A DNA stretch of 6,336 bases from Thermoflavifilum sp. (GCA_019683625.1 JADGHY010000128.1:1-6336); one strand, 5' to 3'; positions 1 through 6,214 are shown, numbered from the stretch's first letter. Numbers and translations are program-made. Notes: a model not told the origin generated them from the letters alone.

Positions 1-488
1 GCATTAGTTATACCGATGCATTTGAGATTTTGAAAAACAGTTCACATAACAAAAAGAAAAAATTCCAGTTTCCCGTTGAACAGTGGGGCATGGATCTGCA
101 GAGTGAACATGAGCGGTATCTGGTAGAAAAATATTTTAAAAAACCGGTAATCATCACCGATTATCCGAAAGAGATCAAGGCCTTTTATATGCGCCAGAAT
201 GACGATGATCGCACGGTTCGGGCCATGGATATTTTATTTCCGGGCATTGGTGAAATAGTGGGTGGCTCGCAGCGTGAAGAGCGGTACGACAAACTGTTGC
301 AACGCATGGAAGAATTGCATATTTCTCCTAAAGAACTTTATTGGTATCTCGATAGCCGGCGTTTTGGCGGATGCCCTCACTCGGGCTTTGGCCTGGGTTT
401 TGAACGAATGGTGCAATTTGTTACCGGCATGAGCAATATTCGTGACGTGATTCCCTTCCCGCGCACACCGAAAAATATTGCTTTTTGA
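1..488 (+). CDS. asnS: Asparaginyl-tRNA synthetase, C-terminal part (5' end outside window)
   Basis: This is the C-terminal part of a class IIb aminoacyl-tRNA synthetase that charges tRNA-Asn with asparagine in the cytoplasm. The reading frame is already open at base 3, where ISYTDAFEIL is readable, so the gene enters from the left. A TTG at base 30 is an internal Leu codon and not a start. About 161 codons are present, roughly the last third of a family that is usually about 460-480 residues. Diagnostic segments are the YPKEIKAFYMR stretch, DILFPGIGEIVGGSQREER, and class II motif 3, GFGLGFERM, with the ATP-binding Arg. The end, IRDVIPFPRTPKNIAF, resembles the usual AsnRS C-terminus; AspRS ends differently. 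No hairpin terminator is visible in the 55 bases after the stop, so transcription could continue into the lipoprotein gene. The assignment to AsnRS rather than AspRS rests on this whole C-terminal pattern. Confidence 0.96.
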   Translation, partial: ISYTDAFEILKNSSHNKKKKFQFPVEQWGMDLQSEHERYLVEKYFKKPVIITDYPKEIKAFYMRQNDDDRTVRAMDILFPGIGEIVGGSQREERYDKLLQRMEELHISPKELYWYLDSRRFGGCPHSGFGLGFERMVQFVTGMSNIRDVIPFPRTPKNIAF

Positions 489-543
489 AGGAAAATATTT
501 TGGATAGGGTCAGCGTTTACATAAGAGAATAAAAACTTTTATC

Positions 544-1323
544 GTGAAAGCATTTGTTTTCACCTGTTGCTTGGCTTTGCTGGCAGCAGCTTTTTATACA
601 GGTTGCAAAAAAGAACTTTCGCTGGAATTGCGCAGCCCCATAGATAGCACAGATACTACTGGCACTTCACAACCCATAGATACTGCACAGGATAGCCTGA
701 ATTATCAACCTACTTCTGCCGGCTCTTACTGGTACTATTATCCTTCCGGCAATGCCACCCAGTTGTTCATGAGTGTGATATCAACCGATAGGGATACTTC
801 TTTTCACGGACACACGTATCATGTTTTCACGATAAATTACGGTAATACCAGCTCATTAAGTTATATGCGGCGGGAAGGAAATGCTTATTATGCGGCCGGT
901 GGCCTGTTTTCCGGGACACAATTTCTTTCCGCAGTATCCGGTAACCTGCCAGCGCCTATGCTCGATTCCCTGCAATATGCCGAAGTATTGTATTTGCGTT
1001 CTGATCTCCCCGATGGCAGCAGCTGGACGCAAACGCAGGATTTTACTTATCAAAGCAGCAATGTGAAAGTAGAATTAAAACTGAATTTCAATTTTCATAT
1101 TCAATCCCATACGGCCAATATGCTGTTGCAAGGTCAGGCCTTTTCAAAGGTGATCACAGAGGATATGACTGTTAATGTGCAGCTGCTGGTGAATGGGCTT
1201 ACACTTTACAATCAGTCTTTCAGCTCTACGATACTTGCGGCCAACAAAGTAGGCATCATTTCTTTCACCAGTCTCGATGGCACTGGGCAGGAGATAGATT
1301 TGTATAATTATCAGATCAACTAA
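544..1323 (+). CDS. Predicted lipoprotein of unknown function
   Basis: I do not recognise a named family. The 259-residue protein begins with a signal peptide: Lys2, a hydrophobic core at about residues 4-18, then the lipobox-like YTGC with Cys21 as the likely lipidated residue. Residues 31-51 form a Ser/Thr/Asp-rich, Pro-containing linker in which PIDST and PIDTA recur. The rest looks like a beta-strand-rich globular domain rich in Tyr, Ser and Thr, starting at about YQPTSAGSYWYYY. It is therefore probably anchored in the outer membrane or periplasm. The start is GTG at 544: an in-frame TAG at 505-507 closes the frame upstream, no ATG lies between, and a later start would destroy the signal peptide. 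It follows asnS by 55 bases and ends 6 bases from a convergent regulator gene. Residues after Cys are KKE, not the acidic export signal typical of many Bacteroidota surface lipoproteins, so surface display is uncertain. Confidence 0.8.
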   Translation: MKAFVFTCCLALLAAAFYTGCKKELSLELRSPIDSTDTTGTSQPIDTAQDSLNYQPTSAGSYWYYYPSGNATQLFMSVISTDRDTSFHGHTYHVFTINYGNTSSLSYMRREGNAYYAAGGLFSGTQFLSAVSGNLPAPMLDSLQYAEVLYLRSDLPDGSSWTQTQDFTYQSSNVKVELKLNFNFHIQSHTANMLLQGQAFSKVITEDMTVNVQLLVNGLTLYNQSFSSTILAANKVGIISFTSLDGTGQEIDLYNYQIN

Positions 1324-1329
1324 AGGCTT

Positions 1330-2091
1330 TTAAGGTTTCGAAAGCATTTGCCGTAAAACAGGCAACTTATGTGCAGCGACGGGGAGCATCTCTCCGTTGC
1401 GCATGATGAGTTTTTGGTGGGCCAGGTCAATATCCACGACATGAGCTATCTGTACGATATATTGGGGATGAATTTGCAAAAATCCCGTTTGTCTTGTGAG
1501 CAATCGCTGGTAGTGATCAAATGAATGCTCGGCTAAGAATTGGGTTTCAGATAAACAGAATTGGGCAAGACCATCTTTTCGGCACAAGAAATAGATATCC
1601 TGGAGGGGAAGGCAAAGCCATTGTTGCTGCACGGGAACGGCCAGCCGGGCTGATGCGTAAGGATGTGAAAGATTGTGTTTAAAAGTATAAAGCCTAGTTT
1701 GTTTTTCCCGATATGCCTGATGCATGAGCATAAATTGAAGTTCTTGCATCAGTGCATGTTTGTTAATGGGTTTTTGAAGCAGATGCAGCTCGCTATAAGC
1801 AAGGATGGATGCCGTTTCGCGTTCGTGAGCCGTAATAAAAGTCAGCTCAGCATCTTCTTCATCTGAAAGCCGTTCAGCAATGGAAAAACCATGTGATGCA
1901 GACAGATCAAGGTCCACCATAATCCAGTCGGGATGCCACAAATCAATCAGGCTTTCGGCTTGAGACAAATCGAAAGCATACAAACAAGCATCTATGCGAA
2001 GCAAATCCTGACGGGAAAGCATTAAAGCAATGATGGCATGGCTGTCGGGTTCATCATCAACGACCAGCACACGAATAGCATTGTTTTGCAT
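1330..2091 (-). CDS. LytTR-family response regulator (receiver + LytTR DNA-binding domain)
   Basis: This is a cytoplasmic response regulator, most likely the partner of the sensor kinase just upstream. Numbered from the ATG at 2091 it has 253 residues. Residues about 5-120 form a CheY-like receiver: VLVVDDEP carries the acidic pair Asp12-Asp13, Asp60 in IMVDLDL is the phosphorylation site, Thr87 lies in FITAH and Lys107 in LLQKP. Residues about 147-250 match a LytTR domain: LPLQDIYFLC, then FLQIHPQYIVQI around His208, and the closing GEMLPVAAHK. Two positions differ from the usual HRSYIVN segment, which here reads HPQYIVQ. The frame extends upstream to a TTG at 2118, which would add nine residues; I prefer the ATG because the receiver strand begins just after it. 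The kinase stop is 35 bases upstream, so the two genes are probably cotranscribed. No terminator is evident in the 6 bases before the convergent lipoprotein gene. Target genes are unknown. Confidence 0.88.
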   Translation of the reverse strand: MQNNAIRVLVVDDEPDSHAIIALMLSRQDLLRIDACLYAFDLSQAESLIDLWHPDWIMVDLDLSASHGFSIAERLSDEEDAELTFITAHERETASILAYSELHLLQKPINKHALMQELQFMLMHQAYREKQTRLYTFKHNLSHPYASARLAVPVQQQWLCLPLQDIYFLCRKDGLAQFCLSETQFLAEHSFDHYQRLLTRQTGFLQIHPQYIVQIAHVVDIDLAHQKLIMRNGEMLPVAAHKLPVLRQMLSKP

Positions 2092-2126
2092 GAAACCAAG
2101 TTTTTGGGGTATAAGCAATAGGCAAA

Positions 2127-4226
2127 TTATGCCTGAGGTACTACAATCTGTACAAGTGTTCCCGACATGTCGCCAAACTTTTCTTCTTTATCAATAACTT
2201 CAATTTGGATATCGGTGTGGAACAACTTATTAATCCATTCGGCGCGCATCCTGCTTAATTCCATTCCGGCAATCAAATGTTTTCTGAAATTATCCATGCC
2301 CATTGCCCTCGTTCGCTTGATGCCGATTCCATTATCTTCAATAGTACATATCAGCAGATCTTCCTTCTCCTGAAAATGAATCCTGATTTTGCCTTTATGA
2401 ATAGGATGATTGATGCCATGTTTAACAGCATTTTCCACATAGGGCTGCAACAACATGGTTGGAATCTCTGTTCGGTCTGGATCAATTTCCGGATCCACAT
2501 GGATTTCATAATCCATTCTTTCTTCAAATCGCATTTTCTCCAGCCTCAAATAAGTTTGCAAATAGCGAATTTCTTCTTCAAGAGACACAAAATTCAATCG
2601 GGCCATTTCCAGTGTTTGCCGAATGAGCAAGGAAAAATCAGACAGATATTCCTGTGCAAGCTCATCATGTTTTTGCATGATAAAAAGCTGAATGGAATTC
2701 AGGCAATTGAAAATAAAGTGTGGATTCATTTGTGCTTTGATAGCCTTAAGCTCAAGTTCGCTGAGCTTTAGCTGGTATTCTGCTTCAAGTTTCAGCCTGA
2801 GTTGTTCATTTAATTCTTTGGTAACAGACGCCAGTTGCTGATCCTTTGCTGTGAAGTTTTGTTGCAGTTGTTCCACATCCTGATGCAATTTCTGTGTCAG
2901 TTGAGCCATTTCCTGGATGAGCTTTTGCTGGCGGATAATGGTTTCGGTTTGCACTCTTCTGCTGTGATACATGGCACTCATCAGAAAACAAATCATGGCT
3001 AAGGTAGTGCCCACCATCAACACTTTAAACGAAAACAGGTTTAAACCGTAAGAAGGCAGAGAAGTATTAAATAAAAGGGCTGTATGAAAAGAAACAATAC
3101 CACTTGAAAACAGGATTACAGCACCGAACAAAAAATATTTTACAGCTTGATCTTTCTTGTGTTGATTTAACCGCCAGAAAAATGCGACGGCAGGAAGCAG
3201 TGCAATGTAAAAGAAAAGGATGTAGATGACACGTGCTGCGTGATCCTGTTGGGTTGCCAGCAGGATCCATTGCCCTAAAATGAGGGCTGCAATACACACC
3301 AGCAGATAGGCAAATATCCGGGTTAATTTAGGAGAAGAAAGATGGGTGGAAACTATATGCTTGCTTAAACCGATGAAAGGAAGATAAAAACATAGCAGTG
3401 GGCCAGAAAGATCGAACACGTTTCGCAAGATAGGCCAGAAAGAGAATAAAGAAAACTGATAGGGATAGACAGCCAATTGTGCAAAAAAATACAGAGGTGC
3501 AGCACAGGAAAACCATCCAACCCATGCATATAAAGATGCTCTTGTTTGGATATAGCCAATGAAAGATAATATGGCGATGATGCTGAGCAAGCCTGTGATG
3601 AAGAAAACCCAGTTGCTTATAGGCAAAAACTCCCGGCTCTGCTGCATGGCAAATTGATTCCAACCGGCTATAGTATAAAGCCTGGAATAGAGTGGATTTT
3701 CCACATCATAAGTATTGACGATATGCAGATAAAACACACTTGTGGAGTTAGCCGGCAGATGCAAGGGGAAAGCTAATCGATACCATTTTTTCCAGCCACT
3801 GCCTTTTTCCATTAATCCGGCTTTTGCCATAAGGCCATAAGTTCCATCAGGTTGAAGAGCATAAAAAAAGGCATGATCAACATAACCCACGAACCAGCAA
3901 ATATCATCCCGTTGCACACCATTGTTAAACACGGATATTTTTAACCAAAAATCATGTGGGGCCTGGTTTTGCCAAGCTAAGTCATGAAAATTGCGGGGCG
4001 ACAGGAAATACTGGTAGATAATTTTATCAATAGAAGAGATCTTAGAAGCATTTTCAAACACTGTCGTATACTGGCGAATATCCCATGCAGTATCGGGGAA
4101 GGATTGAGGCAGTACAAGTGTATCGGCCTGAGGCGCCCGGGCCATGGCTGTTCCGCCCATTAGCCAACAGCTAATCATGAAGCAGAGCAGGCCTAATTTC
4201 CATTGCTGAACAACAATATTTTTCAT
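2127..4226 (-). CDS. 7TM-DISM sensor histidine kinase (LytS/YehU-type His_kinase domain)
   Basis: This 699-residue inner-membrane sensor kinase is predicted to autophosphorylate and pass phosphate to the LytTR regulator encoded next. In order: a signal peptide (residues 1 to about 29, likely cut after AMA); a periplasmic domain at about 40-190 resembling 7TMR-DISMED2, with FWLKISVFNN and GYVDHAFFYALQPDG; seven hydrophobic segments at about 204-226, 232-252, 267-287, 305-325, 331-351, 363-385 and 398-418; a coiled coil at about 425-495; and a His_kinase domain with KAQMNPHFIFNCLNSIQ, where His503 is the phosphoacceptor. The ATP-binding part shows the N box LLQPYVENAVKHG (Asn599), the G1 box EDNGIGI (Asp631) and a final SGTLVQIVVP. 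All catalytic motifs look intact. The DISM domain is thought to bind carbohydrate-like or other small ligands, but the ligand here cannot be inferred. The start is ATG at 4226, supported by the signal peptide. Confidence 0.93.
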   Translation of the reverse strand: MKNIVVQQWKLGLLCFMISCWLMGGTAMARAPQADTLVLPQSFPDTAWDIRQYTTVFENASKISSIDKIIYQYFLSPRNFHDLAWQNQAPHDFWLKISVFNNGVQRDDICWFVGYVDHAFFYALQPDGTYGLMAKAGLMEKGSGWKKWYRLAFPLHLPANSTSVFYLHIVNTYDVENPLYSRLYTIAGWNQFAMQQSREFLPISNWVFFITGLLSIIAILSFIGYIQTRASLYAWVGWFSCAAPLYFFAQLAVYPYQFSLFSFWPILRNVFDLSGPLLCFYLPFIGLSKHIVSTHLSSPKLTRIFAYLLVCIAALILGQWILLATQQDHAARVIYILFFYIALLPAVAFFWRLNQHKKDQAVKYFLFGAVILFSSGIVSFHTALLFNTSLPSYGLNLFSFKVLMVGTTLAMICFLMSAMYHSRRVQTETIIRQQKLIQEMAQLTQKLHQDVEQLQQNFTAKDQQLASVTKELNEQLRLKLEAEYQLKLSELELKAIKAQMNPHFIFNCLNSIQLFIMQKHDELAQEYLSDFSLLIRQTLEMARLNFVSLEEEIRYLQTYLRLEKMRFEERMDYEIHVDPEIDPDRTEIPTMLLQPYVENAVKHGINHPIHKGKIRIHFQEKEDLLICTIEDNGIGIKRTRAMGMDNFRKHLIAGMELSRMRAEWINKLFHTDIQIEVIDKEEKFGDMSGTLVQIVVPQA

Positions 4227-4251
4227 TTGCCTGTGCTGAACAACATCAGCA
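4204..4251 (-). repeat. 12-base direct repeat and hairpin at the start of the kinase gene
   Basis: On the minus strand TGTTGTTCAGCA occurs twice exactly, at 4245-4234 in the leader and at 4215-4204 inside codons 4-8 of the kinase, with a 30-base period. The upstream copy is also the 3' part of a perfect hairpin, TGCTGA-TGTTGT-TCAGCA (4251-4234), that ends 7 bases before the ATG. The same 5' arm could pair instead with TCAGCA of the second copy, which would place the start codon inside the loop. The repeats and pairing are seen directly. A role as a regulator-binding site or translational switch is inference. Confidence 0.5.
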
Positions 4252-4263
4252 TTTTTAATGAAC

Positions 4264-4277
4264 CTGCCATAAGGCAG
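4264..4277 (-). other. Small inverted repeat in the kinase upstream region
   Basis: CTGCC and GGCAG flank a 4-base loop, giving a perfect 5-bp stem. It lies just past the T-tract of the neighbouring terminator in the direction of transcription and about 38 bases upstream of the kinase ATG. It may be part of the terminator region or of the kinase leader, or have no role. A stem this short can arise by chance. Confidence 0.3.
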
Positions 4278-4306
4278 AAAACAAAAATCCCTCCAAGGGA
4301 ATTTTT
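4278..4306 (-). terminator. Probable Rho-independent terminator after the trmB-to-dehydratase operon
   Basis: Read on the minus strand, TCCCT and AGGGA (4300-4296 with 4292-4288) form a 5-bp stem with a 3-base loop. A-T pairs can extend it outward past a one-base bulge. TTTTTGTTTT follows at once (complement of 4287-4278). The position, 28 bases beyond the dehydratase stop and before the kinase gene, suits a terminator that separates the two transcription units. The A-rich left arm would also give a U-tract on the plus strand, but no plus-strand gene ends here. The GC stem is short, so strength may be modest. Confidence 0.6.
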
Positions 4307-4333
4307 CTTGTCAGATATAGATTCAAGCCAATC

Positions 4334-4567
4334 TTATTTCACCAAATCGTCTATGGCACGGGCCATCTGCCGGTCTTTTTCCGTTATCTTATTACCAGCA
4401 TCATGCGTGGTTAAATAAATAGTAACCTTATTGTACACATTTTCCCAGTAGGGATGATGATCCATTTTTTCAGCCAGCAGGGCCACTCTGGTCATGAAGC
4501 CAAAAGCTTGAGAAAAATCCTGAAATATAAATGTCTTCACCAGTTGATTATCTTTTTCTTCCCACAT
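4334..4567 (-). CDS. Pterin-4a-carbinolamine dehydratase (PCD/PhhB-like, short form)
   Basis: The predicted enzyme is 4a-hydroxytetrahydrobiopterin dehydratase (EC 4.2.1.96). It removes water from the 4a-carbinolamine formed by pterin-dependent aromatic amino acid hydroxylases, so that the cofactor can be reduced again. The 77 residues carry the family pattern: FIFQDFSQAFGFMTRVA, the catalytic EKMDHHP (Glu33, His37, His38), WENVYNKVTIYLTTHD with His55-Asp56, and a final TEKD...ARAIDDL. Many PCDs have 95-115 residues. This one lacks the usual N-terminal stretch and begins at the Trp that precedes the first strand, as I recall for other Bacteroidota members, so it is probably complete. ATG at 4567 follows the upstream stop by 20 bases without an obvious ribosome binding site. 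It is the last gene of the minus-strand run and is followed by a hairpin terminator. No aromatic hydroxylase gene is visible here, so its partner is unknown. Confidence 0.92.
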   Translation of the reverse strand: MWEEKDNQLVKTFIFQDFSQAFGFMTRVALLAEKMDHHPYWENVYNKVTIYLTTHDAGNKITEKDRQMARAIDDLVK

Positions 4568-4587
4568 GATCGGTTTAATTTTATGAT

Positions 4588-5040
4588 TTACAAAATCAGG
4601 TTTCTTCGGTTCTTGAGATCTTCCTGTGCAAGAACGGTTGCCATTCTGATATAGGGAAAATGTTTCAATTGCATTAACAGTTCTTCTCTGTCGTTTGTTG
4701 AAAAAAACGGGCCCTTAATGAGCCAGATATAGGGCATGTGTTTTACTTCCGGAAGCAATGCAATGCCCTGTTTATAATTGTTGTACAGATAATGTATGTT
4801 TAAAGATCTTGTATCCAGATATTCAAAAACCGTGAAAAAATAGGTTCTGCGATTTTGTTTCCACGCAATTACCAGATCAGGATTGACGCGAAAATCCATA
4901 TCCAGGTCTCGATTCAGATGCCAGCATAGTTGATAGTCGGGTAAATCGGATACCAGCCCAATCAGCTGAGTAGATTCAAAAAACTCTTCAACGAGTTGTT
5001 GTTCGTTTAGCTTTAATATTTTGGGCAGAGAGGATTTCAT
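4588..5040 (-). CDS. IPExxxVDY family protein (function unknown)
   Basis: This 150-residue protein resembles the IPExxxVDY family, small Bacteroidota proteins named after a conserved motif and of unknown biochemical role. Supporting segments are LIGLVSDLPDYQLCWHLNRDLDMDF at residues 26-50, which matches the usual opening about a short-range loop followed by LCW.LN, a central aromatic YFFTVFEY, and LPEVKHMPYIWLIKG at 96-110 in the place of the name-giving motif. Here the motif is degenerate: Leu96 for Ile, and Met-Pro-Tyr for Val-Asp-Tyr. There is no signal peptide or membrane segment, so it is probably cytoplasmic. ATG at 5040 lies 11 bases after the stop of the MGMT-like gene, and the dehydratase starts 20 bases downstream, which indicates cotranscription. 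The family call rests on recalled motif layout and not on a search. Confidence 0.72.
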   Translation of the reverse strand: MKSSLPKILKLNEQQLVEEFFESTQLIGLVSDLPDYQLCWHLNRDLDMDFRVNPDLVIAWKQNRRTYFFTVFEYLDTRSLNIHYLYNNYKQGIALLPEVKHMPYIWLIKGPFFSTNDREELLMQLKHFPYIRMATVLAQEDLKNRRNLIL

Positions 5041-5051
5041 ATTGGGTGATC

Positions 5052-5411
5052 TTATGTATGCTGACGCGGGTCCCAGAATACCTGTTCAAAATTCATCACT
5101 TGGTCGTTGATGACTTTCACCCCTTCTTGTTCCAGCAGTTCCTGCATGAGGGTGGGGGTGGCAAAATGATGCTTGCCGGTGAGCAGGCCTTTTCGGTTCA
5201 CCACACGATGGGCGGGCACTGGTGGCATCACGCGGTGTGACATATTCATGGCCCAGCCCACCATTCTGGCCGAGATGCGCATGCCACAGGCTTCGGCAAG
5301 GGCGCCATAGGTGGTTACCCGGCCACGGGGAATCCTTCGCACCAGTTCATACACGCGGTCCAGAAAGTTAGGAGCCGCTGTGGACAAAGCTTTTTGTGGT
5401 TTATTGTTCAT
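5052..5411 (-). CDS. MGMT-family alkyltransferase-like protein (ATL), acceptor Cys replaced by Ala
   Basis: This is a homologue of the C-terminal DNA-binding domain of O6-alkylguanine-DNA alkyltransferase. The 119 residues contain the helix-turn-helix region RVTTYGALAEACG with Tyr35, then SARMVGWAM with Arg49 at the Arg-finger position, and PAHRVVN at residues 66-72. In active MGMT/Ogt enzymes this last motif is PCHR and its Cys accepts the alkyl group. Here it is Ala67, so alkyl transfer should be impossible. Proteins of this kind (ATL, YbaZ-like; some members have Trp at this position and some Ala) are known to bind O6-alkylguanine lesions and hand them to nucleotide excision repair. That role is inferred here. 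The length matches stand-alone ATL proteins, which lack the Ada-like N-terminal domain. The start is ATG at 5411. The gene lies 17 bases after trmB and 11 before the IPExxxVDY gene, so it is probably expressed with housekeeping genes and not as a separate damage response. Confidence 0.9.
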   Translation of the reverse strand: MNNKPQKALSTAAPNFLDRVYELVRRIPRGRVTTYGALAEACGMRISARMVGWAMNMSHRVMPPVPAHRVVNRKGLLTGKHHFATPTLMQELLEQEGVKVINDQVMNFEQVFWDPRQHT

Positions 5412-5428
5412 GGCAAAGGATTGGTTTT

Positions 5429-6148
5429 TTAGGTCAGCTGAACCGATCCCGGTCGCCAGGCGGCTATTGCCGTCAGGTTAATCTGGCTCCAGGGTTCAAA
5501 AGCGGTAGGGTTTTCAGGTAGCTTAAAAGAAAGATAATGAATAGGTCTGCCTTCGGCACGATGCTGGCGTTCATAGTAGGTTTGAATGCCTAGCTCACCT
5601 TCCGCATCTTCGGGCAGGTTTTCCTGGATGGCAAAAAGCTTGCAGCCGGTTTGATGAATTACTTCAAGCGTATATTCGAATAATTCGCGTGAATCGGTTT
5701 TCAGATGAATCAGGCCGTTGGGTTGCAGGATCTGCTGATATTGCCACAAAAACCGTGGATGGGTAAGCCTTTTTTTGGCCCGGGATTTTCTGGGATGCGG
5801 ATCCGGAAACGGGATCCAGATGGCCGACACTTCGTTTCGGGCAAAATACAACACGAGTTGTTCAATTTGAATGCGTAAGAAGGCAATCCGATTTAATTGC
5901 TCGTCCAGCGCTGTGCGCGCGCCCTTCCACAATCTGTTTCCTTTGACGTCTACGCCTATGGCGTTGAGGCGATCATGCAAGCGCACCAGCCCCAGGCTAT
6001 ACTCCCCCTTTCCGCAACCCAACTCCAGCACAATGGGAAAATCGTTCTGAAAAAACGCATGCCATTTCCCGGCCATGCCCTCCGGAAAACTCAACACATT
6101 GGGAAAATGTTTGATTTCTTCAAACCGAATCAGCTTTTTGTGCGCCAT
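5429..6148 (-). CDS. trmB: tRNA (guanine-N7-)-methyltransferase TrmB
   Basis: TrmB uses S-adenosylmethionine to form 7-methylguanosine at position 46 in the variable loop of tRNA. All family marks are present in the 239 residues: the SAM-binding VLELGCGKGEYS at 40-51, GVDVKGNRLWKGARTA at 65-80 with acidic Asp67, FPDPHPRKSRAKKRLTHPRFL at 114-134 (usually FPDPWPKKRH..RR), HLKTDSRELFEY at 148-159, and the C-terminal TYYERQHRAEGRPIHYLSF. His118 where most members have Trp is a small deviation. The length is in the usual range. ATG at 6148 gives the expected N-terminus. The in-frame codons upstream run into TAG at 6160-6158, so no longer form is possible. It appears to be the first gene of a four-gene minus-strand operon. 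Its leader holds a GAGGAGG that is too far away to serve this ATG and a terminator-like hairpin, described separately. Confidence 0.95.
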   Translation of the reverse strand: MAHKKLIRFEEIKHFPNVLSFPEGMAGKWHAFFQNDFPIVLELGCGKGEYSLGLVRLHDRLNAIGVDVKGNRLWKGARTALDEQLNRIAFLRIQIEQLVLYFARNEVSAIWIPFPDPHPRKSRAKKRLTHPRFLWQYQQILQPNGLIHLKTDSRELFEYTLEVIHQTGCKLFAIQENLPEDAEGELGIQTYYERQHRAEGRPIHYLSFKLPENPTAFEPWSQINLTAIAAWRPGSVQLT

Positions 6149-6157
6149 GCCGCAAAA

Positions 6158-6173
6158 CTACATCAGCCTCCTC
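6158..6173 (-). promoter_or_regulatory. Strong Shine-Dalgarno followed by an ATG-TAG start-stop in the trmB frame
   Basis: On the minus strand GAGGAGG (6173-6167) is followed after three bases by ATG (6163-6161) and at once by TAG (6160-6158), in the same frame as the trmB ATG at 6148. The purine run is 18 bases from the trmB start, too far for normal pairing, but only 3 bases from the start-stop ATG, which is closer than the usual 5-9. Strong Shine-Dalgarno sites are unusual in Bacteroidota. It could be chance, a remnant of a longer N-terminus, or a start-stop element that affects trmB translation. Confidence 0.4.
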
Positions 6174-6183
6174 TAAACTGCAG

Positions 6184-6214
6184 ATAAAAAGAAGGGCTGT
6201 TAGACAACAGCCCT
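6184..6214 (-). terminator. Perfect 9-bp hairpin with U-tract, reading toward trmB (terminator or attenuator)
   Basis: AGGGCTGTT and AACAGCCCT (6193-6201 and 6206-6214) form a perfect 9-bp stem with a 4-base loop. On the minus strand it is followed by TCTTTTTATC, the layout of a Rho-independent terminator. On the plus strand no U-tract follows. It either ends a minus-strand gene located to the right of the window or sits in the trmB leader as an attenuator, 36 bases before the ATG. The structure is clear; which of the two roles applies is not. Confidence 0.8.

Noticed and set aside
489..543. TATTTTGG-like promoter element between asnS and the lipoprotein gene
   Set aside because: It matches the Bacteroidota -7 pattern only partly and lacks a TTG at the right distance, so I do not call a promoter.
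637..708. CCCATAGATA occurring twice 36 bases apart in the lipoprotein linker
   Set aside because: Beyond the shared 10 bases the two 36-base units are poorly matched (about 21 of 36), so it is better read as low-complexity Ser/Thr/Asp linker than as a recent duplication.
2092..2118. TTG at 2118 as the regulator start
   Set aside because: It would add nine residues before the receiver fold. The ATG at 2091 starts immediately ahead of the first receiver strand and puts the Asp pair at the canonical 12-13.
2277..2771. A 164-codon open frame on the plus strand, antisense to the kinase gene
   Set aside because: It lies wholly opposite the conserved kinase catalytic region, has no recognisable domain and looks like an antisense shadow.
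3328..3663. A 111-codon minus-strand frame, out of frame with the kinase
   Set aside because: It overlaps the transmembrane region of the kinase in another frame. Its hydrophobic residues reflect the T-rich codons there, and no frameshift is needed because the kinase frame is continuous.
5897..6187. A 96-codon plus-strand frame opposite the start of trmB
   Set aside because: It is antisense to the conserved SAM-binding region of trmB, with no known protein pattern and no start signal.
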